A model generated the notes under the pieces. It was not told the origin of the DNA and made no database searches. It saw only the letters and a program-made list of their open reading frames with translations. Both the position numbers and the translations under genes were made by a program. This document shows, piece after piece, positions 1 to 7,308 of a DNA stretch of 12,951 bases (within the stretch, counting starts at the first letter, position 1; the number at the start of each line of letters is the position of its first letter). The DNA is from Nitrospira sp. (GTDB taxonomy: Bacteria; UBA9089; CG2-30-40-21; SBAY01): positions 1 to 12,951 of the forward strand of contig SBAY01000323.1 in assembly GCA_005239945.1 (NCBI GenBank), in the 5' to 3' direction.

Positions 1-2
1 AA

Positions 3-74
3 AAGTATTTAACTATATTTTTATCCCTTTTTTTGCTCTATAGTGGGTAAATATTCGCTCAAGAGACGGAGAAA
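3..74 (+). other. Signal-peptide-coding segment cut off by an in-frame TAA
   Basis: Read in the frame of the downstream barrel gene, codons from 3 give KYLTIFLSLFLLYSG, stop (48-50), IFAQETEK, then the ATG at 75. A basic residue, a hydrophobic core and a small-residue/Gln cleavage region make a typical Sec signal peptide whose own start would lie just before the window. TAA differs from the Gln codon CAA by one transition. Confidence 0.6.
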
Positions 75-1124
75 ATGACAGGTCCTACTGCTTTACAAGG
101 GATGCGTGGTGTCCCACTCAATATCCCGGATATTAGTGTTACTGGCGATATTGTGGGCAAGGTAACTGACAACAAGGATGACGAAGACCGCAACACTGTC
201 CACATCAGGGAGATAGAACTTGCCTTACAGGGATTTATCTATCCCCAGATGCGGGCGGATGTCTTCTTAGCTATGCATCGACATGGAGACCATGTTGAGG
301 CAGAAATATGCGAAGCCTATGTCAGTTTCCTGAAGATGCTGGGCGACTTGAGCATACAGGTTGGCAAGCCGCATATCAACTTTGGCAAGATAAACAAGGT
401 GCACCAACATCATCGACATTATGTTGACCAGCCGCAGGTTATTACCAATTTCTTTGGTGACCATGGGCTGGTGGGAGAAGGTGGTAATTTGAGCTATCTC
501 TTGCCAACTCCCTTTTTTGCCCAGCTTGATGTAGGTGCCTGGCGAGTAGAAGGACATCATCATCACCACGAGGAAGAGGAAGGAACAGAAACCACAGAGC
601 ACGAAGATGAAAAATTTGGGTTAGCAAGCGGGGTTTATACGGCTCGATTATGGACATCCTTCCCAATATCAGCTGAATCTGAATTGGAGGTAGGAATAAG
701 CGGGGCAAAAGGAAGAGGTGCCCATTACCAGGAACATAAGGATAATGCAGAGGTTTGTGGGGTTGATGTAACTTACAAACGCTGGCTATCTGCCCACAGC
801 CGATTGCTCTTCCAAACCGAATGGCTGCGTTTAAATCGGGAGGTTCCAGATGGCACACTGAAAAGGGATGGGGTGTATAGCTTCCTCAACTATAAACTGG
901 ATAAATACTGGGATGTAGGGTTGAGATATGATTATGCCGAGGGTGCCTGGCCGCCGATTAATGAGCCTGCTGATGAGTCTTCCACATCCTTTATTATCAC
1001 CAGGAGCCTGAGTGAGACCACTGGACTGCGAGCTCAGTATAAACATAATAGCGGTTCCAAAAAGGATGAGGCTTATCTCCAGATTGCCTTTGGCATAGGG
1101 CCACATAGCCATCCGTTAGAGTAG
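75..1124 (+). CDS. Outer-membrane beta-barrel (porin-like) protein with His-rich loop
   Basis: The protein has 349 residues from the first usable ATG. Alternating hydrophobic/polar strands rich in aromatic residues (e.g. the stretch ending LNYKLDKYWDVGLRYDY, and a final strand AYLQIAFGIG) are what an outer-membrane barrel looks like. Residues 161-169 are five His followed by four Glu, and more His occur nearby (HQHHRHY and the C-terminal GPHSHP), which suggests metal binding in surface loops. It lies just upstream of a zinc-type ABC binding protein, so a role in metal passage or capture at the outer membrane is inferred. The frame does not truly begin at 75: codons from position 3 encode a convincing signal peptide (hydrophobic YLTIFLSLFLLYS, then IFAQE as a cleavage region) but a TAA at 48-50 interrupts it. 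The ATG at 75 has only a GGAG 3 nt away, too close to be a good ribosome site. The gene may therefore be a recent pseudogene, or the stop a sequence error. I do not recognise a specific named family. Confidence 0.6.
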   Translation: MTGPTALQGMRGVPLNIPDISVTGDIVGKVTDNKDDEDRNTVHIREIELALQGFIYPQMRADVFLAMHRHGDHVEAEICEAYVSFLKMLGDLSIQVGKPHINFGKINKVHQHHRHYVDQPQVITNFFGDHGLVGEGGNLSYLLPTPFFAQLDVGAWRVEGHHHHHEEEEGTETTEHEDEKFGLASGVYTARLWTSFPISAESELEVGISGAKGRGAHYQEHKDNAEVCGVDVTYKRWLSAHSRLLFQTEWLRLNREVPDGTLKRDGVYSFLNYKLDKYWDVGLRYDYAEGAWPPINEPADESSTSFIITRSLSETTGLRAQYKHNSGSKKDEAYLQIAFGIGPHSHPLE

Positions 1125-1142
1125 TTTGTGTAGCAATCCGTT

Positions 1143-1208
1143 TTCGTAGTAACCCGTTTTAGCGGGTAATTTGAGGTTAACCAACCGCATAAATGCGGTT
1201 ACTACGAA
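1143..1208. repeat. 66-bp palindromic element with 12-bp perfect terminal inverted repeats
   Basis: TTCGTAGTAACC at 1143-1154 is the exact reverse complement of 1197-1208. Inside are three smaller palindromes: CCCG/CGGG (1153-1156 with 1163-1166), GGTTAACC (1175-1182), and AACCGCAT/ATGCGGTT (1183-1190 with 1193-1200). It could fold as a branched cruciform or RNA hairpin between the barrel gene and znuA. There is no U-tract, so a simple intrinsic terminator is unlikely; a small dispersed repeat is the better reading. Confidence 0.7.
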
Positions 1209-1234
1209 CTCTAAGCAATCAAAGAAAGGAAGGG

Positions 1235-1283
1235 ATGAAATCCTAAAGGATTAACTCCTGGATTTTAGGCTTTAGCCTTTCAT
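1235..1283. repeat. Dispersed palindromic repeat, copy 1 (upstream of znuA)
   Basis: The element begins ATGAAA and ends TTTCAT. It contains the palindrome ATCCTAAAGGAT and the near-palindrome AGGCTTTAGCCT. The 25 bases at 1259-1283 recur identically at 11849-11873, and the 17 bases at 1238-1254 recur at 11875-11891, but in swapped order. It ends 5 nt before the znuA ribosome-binding site. Confidence 0.75.
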
Positions 1284-1300
1284 TAACCGGAGGTAAAAAA

Positions 1301-2224
1301 ATGAACAGGATAAAATTAAAGCTCCTACTGGTGCTTGGGACTGCTTTCCTTTCATTGGGTAGCTACACTTATGGAGCAGAAAAAATAAATGTGGTTACCA
1401 CCACTACGGATTTAGCTGATCTGGTTAAGGTGGTTGGTGGGGAGCGGGTTAAAGTAATTAGCTTGTCAAAAGGAAATCAGGATCCTCACTTTGTCGAGCC
1501 AAAACCAAGTATGGTCCTGGAATTAAAAAAGGCGGATATGTTGGTCAAAATCGGTATGGACCTGGATATGTGGGTAGATGGGCTGATTGCGGCGGCCAGA
1601 AACTCAAAAATTATCTATGGAGCTAAAGGCTATGTCGATGCCTCGGTGGGTATTGAGCGGTTGGAGGTTCCAAAAGAAAAGATTGACGGCAGTATGGGAG
1701 ATATCCACATCTACGGCAATCCCCATTATCAGACTGATCCGGCAAGTGCCAGGCCAATGACCAAAAATATTCTTGATGGGCTCTGTCGAATATCTCCCCA
1801 AAATTGCCAGTATTTTAAGGACAACCGGCAAAAATATCTCAAAAAGCTGGATGAGAAGATTGACACCTGGACGACAATGATGACCGAGTTTAAGGGTAGC
1901 AATATCGTTACCTACCACAACTCCTGGCCTTATTTTGCCAGGCGATTCGGGTTAAATGTAGTCGAACATATCGAACCTAAACCAGGTATTCCACCCTCCC
2001 CGGCTCATCTGTCTAAGCTGATAAAGGTGATGCGTGAAAAGGAGGTAAAGGTGATTTTAATAGAGCCTTACTTTCCTTTGAAAGGTTGCAAGATGGTGGC
2101 AGAAAAAACTGGGGCAAAGATATTAATCTTTCCACCATCGGTTGGTGGAGTGAAGGAAGCTGGAACATTCCTGGAATTGTTTGATTACAACATTAACCAG
2201 TTAGTCAAGGCTTTGGCTGAATAA
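1301..2224 (+). CDS. znuA: Zinc/manganese-type ABC transporter substrate-binding protein (TroA/ZnuA family)
   Basis: This periplasmic metal-binding protein, 307 residues, belongs to the cluster A-I (TroA/ZnuA/PsaA) family that delivers Zn or Mn to an ABC-3 permease. Residues 1-25 are a Sec signal peptide (KLKLLLVLGTAFLSLG core). Mature residues begin near AEKINVVTTTTDLADL, the typical family opening. Candidate metal ligands are His63 (in DPHFVEPKPS), His142 (GNPHYQTDP), His206 (TYHNSWPYF) and the acidic residue in IEPYF (Glu255). There is no long His-rich loop of the kind many ZnuA proteins carry, so metal specificity is not settled. The start is supported by GGAGGT at 1289-1294. The permease gene follows after 109 bp; no ATPase gene is present between them. 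No obvious Zur box was found upstream. Confidence 0.9.
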   Translation: MNRIKLKLLLVLGTAFLSLGSYTYGAEKINVVTTTTDLADLVKVVGGERVKVISLSKGNQDPHFVEPKPSMVLELKKADMLVKIGMDLDMWVDGLIAAARNSKIIYGAKGYVDASVGIERLEVPKEKIDGSMGDIHIYGNPHYQTDPASARPMTKNILDGLCRISPQNCQYFKDNRQKYLKKLDEKIDTWTTMMTEFKGSNIVTYHNSWPYFARRFGLNVVEHIEPKPGIPPSPAHLSKLIKVMREKEVKVILIEPYFPLKGCKMVAEKTGAKILIFPPSVGGVKEAGTFLELFDYNINQLVKALAE

Positions 2225-2231
2225 TAGGTGG

Positions 2232-2301
2232 ATAGGCTGAAGGCTGAAGGCTGAAGGCTGTTAGGTAGGAGAGAATCAGAACCTAATAGTCTTCAGCCTA
2301 T
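2232..2301. repeat. AGGCTGA heptad repeats and 11-bp inverted repeat between znuA and the permease
   Basis: AGGCTGA is repeated three times from 2234 to 2254, followed by a partial fourth copy (AGGCTGT). ATAGGCTGAAG at 2232-2242 is the exact reverse complement of 2291-2301, so the interval can form a long-looped hairpin. No U-tract follows. It may tune expression between the two genes or simply be repeat DNA. Confidence 0.6.
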
Positions 2302-2333
2302 TAACCAATCACCAAACACAGGAGGTAGTATAA

Positions 2334-3146
2334 ATGTTAGAATTAATGATGTTGCCATTTTTAGCCTGTCTTATCCTGACAGGTATCTATACCTATTTTG
2401 GTATTCATGTGGTAGAGCGGGAAATAATCTTTGTTGATTTAGCTCTGGCACAGATGGCGGCTTTAGGTGGGGCGGCGGTTCTGCTTTTTGGTATCGCCCT
2501 GGAGCATCCATCAGTATATCTGATTGCCTTTGGTTTTACTACACTTGGGGCAGGTATCTTTGCCCTGACCAGGATGAAGGAGGCTCGGGTACCGCAGGAG
2601 GCAATCATTGGAATTGTCTATATAGTCTCTGCCGCGGCAGCTATTCTAATCTTAAACCGTGTCCCTGAAGGGGCAGAACATATCAAAGAAATGCTGGTTG
2701 GAGGTATACTTTTTATTACACCTAAGGATGTGTTTGTTATATTTATCCTGGCTGTGCTGATTGGCCTCTTCCACCTGTTCTACCGTAAACGATTTCTGCT
2801 CATCTCTCTTTCTCCAGACGAAGCTCGCAAAGAGGGAATTTCAATCAGATGGTGGGACTTCCTGTTTTACATCACCTTTGGGTTGATAGTTACGGTTTCT
2901 GTGCGAATAGTGGGAGTCCTGTTAATCTTCTCCTATTTAATCATCCCGGCGGTATGTGTTATGATTCTAGTGCGGGAATTTGGAAGGCGGCTGGTAATTG
3001 GTTGGATAATTGGAACACTAACAAGCATTATTGGACTTTATGCCTCCTGTGCCTTTGATTTTCCCACTGACGCATCAATTGTTTGCAGTTTCGGGTTAGT
3101 GCTGATAATAGTCGCTGGAGTAAAAAAATTAGTGATGAAGGAATAA
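2334..3146 (+). CDS. znuB: Metal ABC transporter permease (ABC-3 family)
   Basis: The protein has 270 residues and is mostly membrane: long hydrophobic segments separated by short charged loops, seven to eight in all. The motif VDLALAQMAALGGAAVLLFG near residues 34-53 and the later VGVLLIFSYLIIPAVC are diagnostic of the ABC-3 family that moves Zn, Mn or Fe across the inner membrane with a TroA/ZnuA-type binding protein. The charged loop LSPDEARKEGI near residues 159-169 is the expected ATPase-coupling region. The start is set by AGGAGGT at 2320-2326. It presumably forms an operon with the binding protein upstream. The ATP-binding subunit is missing locally, so it must be encoded elsewhere or shared with another transporter. 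Specificity within Zn/Mn/Fe is inferred from the neighbour only. Confidence 0.9.
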   Translation: MLELMMLPFLACLILTGIYTYFGIHVVEREIIFVDLALAQMAALGGAAVLLFGIALEHPSVYLIAFGFTTLGAGIFALTRMKEARVPQEAIIGIVYIVSAAAAILILNRVPEGAEHIKEMLVGGILFITPKDVFVIFILAVLIGLFHLFYRKRFLLISLSPDEARKEGISIRWWDFLFYITFGLIVTVSVRIVGVLLIFSYLIIPAVCVMILVREFGRRLVIGWIIGTLTSIIGLYASCAFDFPTDASIVCSFGLVLIIVAGVKKLVMKE

Positions 3147-3163
3147 TCAAGATTGATTTTTTT
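3145..3163 (+). terminator. Short intrinsic terminator after the permease gene
   Basis: AATCA (3145-3149), loop AGAT, TGATT (3154-3158), then TTTTT. The stem is short and A/U-rich but the U-tract is immediate, and the site lies between convergent genes. Confidence 0.45.
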
Positions 3164-3173
3164 GTTCAAACCG

Positions 3174-3839
3174 CTATTCCAACTTAAACACAATATCAAT
3201 CTGCATCTGAAGTTGAGCAGTGGCTATCTCTTTTGGTAGAGGGGGAAATGGGGCAGCTTGCCTGATGGTGTTACAGGCAGCTATATCAAGAATTTCGCGG
3301 TTAGAAGATTTAAGGATTTTTATCCCTTCTACCCTTCCATCTGATAAAATTGTAAATTGTACTTTAACTATGCCTTCAATCTCATTTCTTCTAGCAAAAA
3401 TAGGATATTTTTTTGCCTGCTCGATTTTGCTTCTGACCTGTCTTTGATAGTTTTGAAGCGCTATCTTATCAAAATCAACCTTCGCCACGGCTACCTGCTC
3501 AACTGGCTGAGGAGTAATTTGAGGCTTTTCTACTTCTACTGGTTCACTTACTGGCTCTTCTTCTGGCAGAGGTTCTGGCTCTGATTCAGGTTCTGGCTCT
3601 TCAATAACCTCTTTTTGCTCAGGTTCAGGTTCAGGTTCTTTTGGTTTGGGCTTAGGTTTTGGTTTTTCTATCTTTTGTATTGGGGGTGGTTCTTCTATTT
3701 TTATTTGTGCTATAAAATCCCTGGATGCCTCAACCTCAGGCGACAGGAATTTTAACATCCCTTCTGGTATTCCCAAAAACAGCACATGGATGAGTATGGA
3801 AACAAGAAGGGTAATTCTCAATGGACTATCACTTAACAT
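3174..3839 (-). CDS. tonB: TonB energy-transducing protein
   Basis: TonB couples the ExbB/ExbD proton-driven motor in the inner membrane to outer-membrane receptors. From the ATG at 3839 the protein has 221 residues. A single N-terminal membrane segment (about residues 8-26, LRITLLVSILIHVLFLG) contains Ser14 and His18, the same four-residue spacing as Ser16/His20 of E. coli TonB. A Pro/Glu/Lys-rich spacer with many EP and KP repeats follows (about 40-110). The C-terminal domain has YQRQVRSKIEQAKKYP and VKVQFTILSDGRVEGIKILKSS, the TonB C-terminal fold that contacts the TonB box. In-frame starts also occur at 3845 (ATG) and 3848 (GTG). I prefer 3839 because AGGTG lies 6 nt before it. It overlaps the exbD stop by 11 nt, so translation is likely coupled. 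Confidence 0.9.
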   Translation of the reverse strand: MLSDSPLRITLLVSILIHVLFLGIPEGMLKFLSPEVEASRDFIAQIKIEEPPPIQKIEKPKPKPKPKEPEPEPEQKEVIEEPEPESEPEPLPEEEPVSEPVEVEKPQITPQPVEQVAVAKVDFDKIALQNYQRQVRSKIEQAKKYPIFARRNEIEGIVKVQFTILSDGRVEGIKILKSSNREILDIAACNTIRQAAPFPPLPKEIATAQLQMQIDIVFKLE

Positions 3840-4245
3840 CCTCATCACCTTTTTTAGTTGAGATGGTCAATCCTTCTGCCCCCGCTCCCTTAGCCATATC
3901 CATTACCCTGACAGCCAGTCCAAGGTCTATCTTTTTATCTGCTTTGATAACTACAGTTTTAGTTTTCTTTTGCACCTCTTGTAATTTTACCTTCAGGGCA
4001 TTCTCCAAAGAATCAATATCCACCTGTTTTTCGTTAAGATAAATCTGGCCCGATTCGCTTATAAATACAATAATTACTTCTTCTTGCGGCTGGCTAATCT
4101 TTGCATCCGGGAGGGTAATCTTTATTCCAGGCTGCATGATAAAATTAGCCGTAAGCATGAAGAATATTAAAAGCAAAAATACTATATCTATCAATGGGGC
4201 AATATCTAAATGCTGGCTTATTCGTTTGCGACGCTCAAACTCCAT
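3829..4245 (-). CDS. exbD: ExbD/TolR-type biopolymer transport protein
   Basis: ExbD is the peptidoglycan-side partner of the ExbB proton channel that powers TonB. The protein has 138 residues from the ATG at 4245: cytoplasmic basic start (MEFERRKR), one membrane helix DIAPLIDIVFLLLIFFML with Asp20 in the position of the essential proton-carrying Asp25 of E. coli ExbD, then a periplasmic domain with PDAKISQPQEEVIIVFISES and TVVIKADKKIDLG. The frame stays open further upstream to 4305, inside exbB, but GGGGAGG lies 9 nt before 4245 and the family length fits. It overlaps exbB by 11 nt and tonB by 11 nt, an arrangement of tight translational coupling. Confidence 0.92.
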   Translation of the reverse strand: MEFERRKRISQHLDIAPLIDIVFLLLIFFMLTANFIMQPGIKITLPDAKISQPQEEVIIVFISESGQIYLNEKQVDIDSLENALKVKLQEVQKKTKTVVIKADKKIDLGLAVRVMDMAKGAGAEGLTISTKKGDEDVK

Positions 4246-4906
4246 AATCCACATCCTCCCCTGAGTGTTCGGAGTAACTTTTGCCTTCTTCCTTTGGCTT
4301 TCCAATCCCCAACCATTCAGATATAAGCAGTGCAGCCTCTTTCATGGCAATAGCAAAATTATCCACCTTGCCTTCAAAATAATGATAAGCAAACATAGTA
4401 GGTATGGCCACAGATAGTCCAGCCGCCGTAGTTAAAAGTGCCTCCCAGATACCACCGGCTAAAACCGAGGCATCAACCCTGCCACCTAACTCCTCTATCT
4501 TTATAAATGCCTTAATCATCCCGGTCACCGTACCCAATAGGCCTAAAAGGGGTGATACATGGGCGATAATGCCTAATGCCCGCAGATTTTTTTCTAACCT
4601 GACCAGCTCTTTTGTCCCTACCCGGCTTACGGCCTTTTCCCATGAATCCGTATCTTTTTGCCGGTTGATTATGCCGGCTTGCACAACACAGGCTACAGGG
4701 CCGGTAGCGACTTTTGCCTCTTTTAGGGCAGTATCTATTTTATTAGATTGCAATGCCTGCTCAATCTTAAGTAAGAATTGAGCTGTATTTGTTGCTCTTA
4801 GCCGTAAAAAATGGTAGGCTCGCTCCAGGATAATGGCTATAGCCACTATTGAACATAGAATGATGGGATACATCACTACCCCACCTTTAGAAATAAATTC
4901 CAGCAC
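4235..4906 (-). CDS. exbB: ExbB/TolQ-family proton channel (MotA/TolQ/ExbB)
   Basis: This is the inner-membrane motor subunit that, with ExbD, uses the proton gradient to energise TonB. The protein has 223 residues and starts with GTG at 4906 behind AGGGAGGTG with about 6 nt spacing. Three membrane segments are visible: residues about 8-28 (MYPIILCSIVAIAIILERAY), about 107-128 (LRALGIIAHVSPLLGLLGTV) and about 150-170 (ALLTTAAGLSVAIPTMFAYH). The LLGLLGTVTGMIKAF and LLTTAAGLSVAIP blocks are the conserved MotA/TolQ/ExbB core lining the channel. The C-terminal tail KPKEEGKSYSEHSGED is charged and unconserved. It is the first gene of the exbB-exbD-tonB operon, with its own promoter and a structured leader of about 138 nt. 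Confidence 0.92.
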   Translation of the reverse strand: MLEFISKGGVVMYPIILCSIVAIAIILERAYHFLRLRATNTAQFLLKIEQALQSNKIDTALKEAKVATGPVACVVQAGIINRQKDTDSWEKAVSRVGTKELVRLEKNLRALGIIAHVSPLLGLLGTVTGMIKAFIKIEELGGRVDASVLAGGIWEALLTTAAGLSVAIPTMFAYHYFEGKVDNFAIAMKEAALLISEWLGIGKPKEEGKSYSEHSGEDVDYGV

Positions 4907-4932
4907 AAAAACACCTCCCTAATTAGTAATTA

Positions 4933-4968
4933 TGGAGGGCGAGTTACAAGGAAGTAACCCACCCTCCA
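4933..4968 (-). promoter_or_regulatory. Hairpin in the exbB leader
   Basis: TGGAGGG/CCCTCCA (4933-4939 with 4962-4968) closes an inner stem GTTAC/GTAAC (4943-4947 with 4954-4958) across a 3x3 internal loop. It sits about 27 nt upstream of the exbB GTG start and inside the inferred transcript. No U-tract follows on the minus strand, so a leader regulatory structure or a repeat is more likely than a terminator. Confidence 0.45.
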
Positions 4969-5050
4969 ATTTTAAAAGAAGGAACAGAGAAGTTGATACA
5001 AACTCAACCATCCCGATACTGCCGATTTATGTGGTGCTACTTTTATTATA

Positions 5051-5079
5051 ATAGTAGCACAATTGCCACAAAATGTCAA
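5051..5079 (-). promoter_or_regulatory. Sigma70-type promoter of exbB-exbD-tonB
   Basis: On the minus strand a perfect TTGACA (5079-5074) is followed after 17 bp by TACTAT (5056-5051, 4 of 6 consensus). The inferred start is near 5044. A dyad GTGCTAC/GTAGCAC (5034-5040 with 5054-5060) overlaps the -10 and start point and is a candidate operator. The region matches no Fur box that I can see. Confidence 0.65.
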
Positions 5080-5113
5080 GCAGTTTTTTTAACAGAATTT
5101 TTTACTGCTGCAC

Positions 5114-7285
5114 CTAAAATGCTACTTCCATTCCTGCATAAAGCATCCGGCCGGTGTAAGGTGCATACATAAATGCCGCATCATCCGGGTGCTTCTCATC
5201 CTGGACTTCATCGGTCAGGTTCTTTATACCTACAAAGGTAGTAAGTCCATAATCTGGGAAACTCCTGGTTATTTTGGTGTTGACAACTACATAGGGGTCT
5301 GTATGCTTGATTTTACTTCCCACAGTTCCTACCTCTTCATCCTTACAATAATCAACGTACATACTACCCGTGTAGTTGCAATCTAAGACAAAGCCCCAGT
5401 CTTGCGGGTTGTAATTCAGCTTGACACCTGCTGTAAGCTCTGGCACGCGAGGGATATGCTTGCTGTCAGAGGCATATTTACCTGCATGAGAATTTACCCA
5501 ATCCTCTCGTTCCTTTTTATATTGGGCATCGGTGTAAGCCAGATTGCAGTCAAGGTCAAGATTCTCAGCCAGCCGGGTTATCAGCCCTAATTCTATCCCC
5601 TGGGTATAGGTATCACCTATATTTGCCCATTCATAGGTATAGCCTAATTTTGTAGCGTTTTCACTGGCATCAGTAAAGCCAATCTTATCCTTAAGGTTGG
5701 TGCGGAAGATATTGGCAGATAATGTATATTTCTTTGCCGCATAATCTACACCAAAATTAAGGCTGGTTGATTTTTCAGGTTTTAAGCCTGCACCTTTATA
5801 AACCCTGGGTGAACCGCTGCAAAGATGTAAATCCTCACTGAAACCATACGGGACACGGAAACCCGTGCCAAAACTGGTGCGGACAGTAGTCTGAGGATTT
5901 GGTCGATACATTAACGCTGCCCTGGGACTAAAGGCAGTTTCGTCGTACTCAAGTTTAATCTTATCTTTGGGAGCAGCATCCCCAGAACCGCCGAAATTAT
6001 CTTCTGAGCTATGCTTGTCATACCTTGCTCCTACTACCAACTCCAGAATATCGCTTAGAGATACCTCATCCTGGAGATAAATCCCTATCTCATCTGCACT
6101 CTTTTTGCTTGTGGAGAGATAAGTACTCCCTGTAGCTGGCTCTGGGCCTACCAGAGTCACATATTTGCCTGACTCCTCCAGTTCATTTCTGCTGTATTGA
6201 ACCCCTGCTAACAGGTGGTGTTTTTCTCCTACCAGCCAGGCATAGTTCAAATCCAGCACATAGAGCTTTTCATCAGCCAGATACGGTCGCATTTTATCTA
6301 CTAATGGTAATTCGTCATCATCATGAGTACCTTTATAGTCACTCACGAATGAATCATTGGTAGCGTTGCGATGATGGGTGCAATAACTAAGGTTAAGATT
6401 TACTATTCTATCTTCTGTAAGATCTTTCTTATAGCCAATCCCTGCCTCATACCGTGTAGTTTTGATATTCTCTGCTGATTCTGCATAGAAATTTTCAAAT
6501 GTATTTACATCACCACCCTGTCGCTGCTCATTTGCACATCTTCCTGAAAAACTGAGCTTGTCATCTCCAAACACATCGTACCAGTTTACCTTTACGCCAC
6601 CAGTCACATTATCGGTTCTCACCCGGTCAGTCAGGCGTTCTTCCTCAACAGAAAGACCTGAGTCCTTCTCCAGAATTTCATCACCGGTGCTCTTTTGAGC
6701 AGTGAGCATCATATCCATATTCGCCTTTTTGGTAGAGGCAAATATCTCGTAGTTATTGGTGTTATGCTCTCCAAAGCTCATATTTACATTCATGGTAGGC
6801 TCTTTAGTTGGCTTTTTGGTGATGATGTTAATCACGCCGGCAATAGCACTTGCACCATAAAGGGCAGAGCCTGCACCTTTTACTACCTCGATGCGTTCGA
6901 CATTTGAAGTTGGCACCTGTTGCAAGCCATATACGGATGCCAAACCGGAATATACAGGTTGTCCATCAATTAATATCTGGACATGGCCTGATTCTAAGCC
7001 CTGCATCCGACAGACGCTGAAGTTACAATAGGAACATTGTTGTTCTACCCTTATGCCAGGTGTTCCTTCTAAAGCCTCATAAAGGTTTGTTGCCCCTTTT
7101 TCCTCAATCTCCTTACTGGTGATAACCTCAGTGCGTACAGGCACATCTGCTAACAGCTTTTCTCCTTTAGTTGCTGTTATTACTACCTTTTCCAGCTCAA
7201 TAGCCTCCTCTGCTAAAACTGATTGGGGTAGGTAAAACCCCAGAACTGCTGCCAGAATAATTACTGGCAAAGTTTTTGTTAACAT
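5114..7285 (-). CDS. TonB-dependent outer-membrane receptor (CirA/BtuB-like)
   Basis: This is a gated 22-strand outer-membrane receptor for a scarce, probably metal-containing ligand, 723 residues. A signal peptide (residues 1-25, ending SVLA) is followed by a TonB box around EKVVITAT (32-39) and a plug domain (about 45-160) with VPVRTEVITSKEIEEKGA, QILIDGQPVYSGL, IEVVKGAGSALYGASAIAGVINIIT. The barrel ends in the outer-membrane signature RMLYAGMEVAF with terminal Phe. The plug carries Cys84, Cys87 and Cys92 (QQCSYCNFSVCRMQG), a Cys cluster just before the ligand-facing loop, which suggests a metal or a disulfide. GGAGGTG a few nt upstream of 7285 sets the start. The gene is followed on the same strand by exbB-exbD-tonB. 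The substrate (siderophore, heme, cobalamin or free metal chelate) cannot be read from sequence. No cobalamin riboswitch is evident upstream. Confidence 0.92.
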   Translation of the reverse strand: MLTKTLPVIILAAVLGFYLPQSVLAEEAIELEKVVITATKGEKLLADVPVRTEVITSKEIEEKGATNLYEALEGTPGIRVEQQCSYCNFSVCRMQGLESGHVQILIDGQPVYSGLASVYGLQQVPTSNVERIEVVKGAGSALYGASAIAGVINIITKKPTKEPTMNVNMSFGEHNTNNYEIFASTKKANMDMMLTAQKSTGDEILEKDSGLSVEEERLTDRVRTDNVTGGVKVNWYDVFGDDKLSFSGRCANEQRQGGDVNTFENFYAESAENIKTTRYEAGIGYKKDLTEDRIVNLNLSYCTHHRNATNDSFVSDYKGTHDDDELPLVDKMRPYLADEKLYVLDLNYAWLVGEKHHLLAGVQYSRNELEESGKYVTLVGPEPATGSTYLSTSKKSADEIGIYLQDEVSLSDILELVVGARYDKHSSEDNFGGSGDAAPKDKIKLEYDETAFSPRAALMYRPNPQTTVRTSFGTGFRVPYGFSEDLHLCSGSPRVYKGAGLKPEKSTSLNFGVDYAAKKYTLSANIFRTNLKDKIGFTDASENATKLGYTYEWANIGDTYTQGIELGLITRLAENLDLDCNLAYTDAQYKKEREDWVNSHAGKYASDSKHIPRVPELTAGVKLNYNPQDWGFVLDCNYTGSMYVDYCKDEEVGTVGSKIKHTDPYVVVNTKITRSFPDYGLTTFVGIKNLTDEVQDEKHPDDAAFMYAPYTGRMLYAGMEVAF

Positions 7286-7308
7286 AGTACACCTCCATCT
7301 CTTTTTGT

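Noticed and set aside
267..1112. Minus-strand open frames across the barrel gene
   Set aside because: They lie antisense to a coherent barrel sequence, lack ribosome sites and have no recognisable domains.
1125..1300. Zur box upstream of znuA
   Set aside because: The palindromes here belong to repeat elements and do not resemble the Zur consensus.
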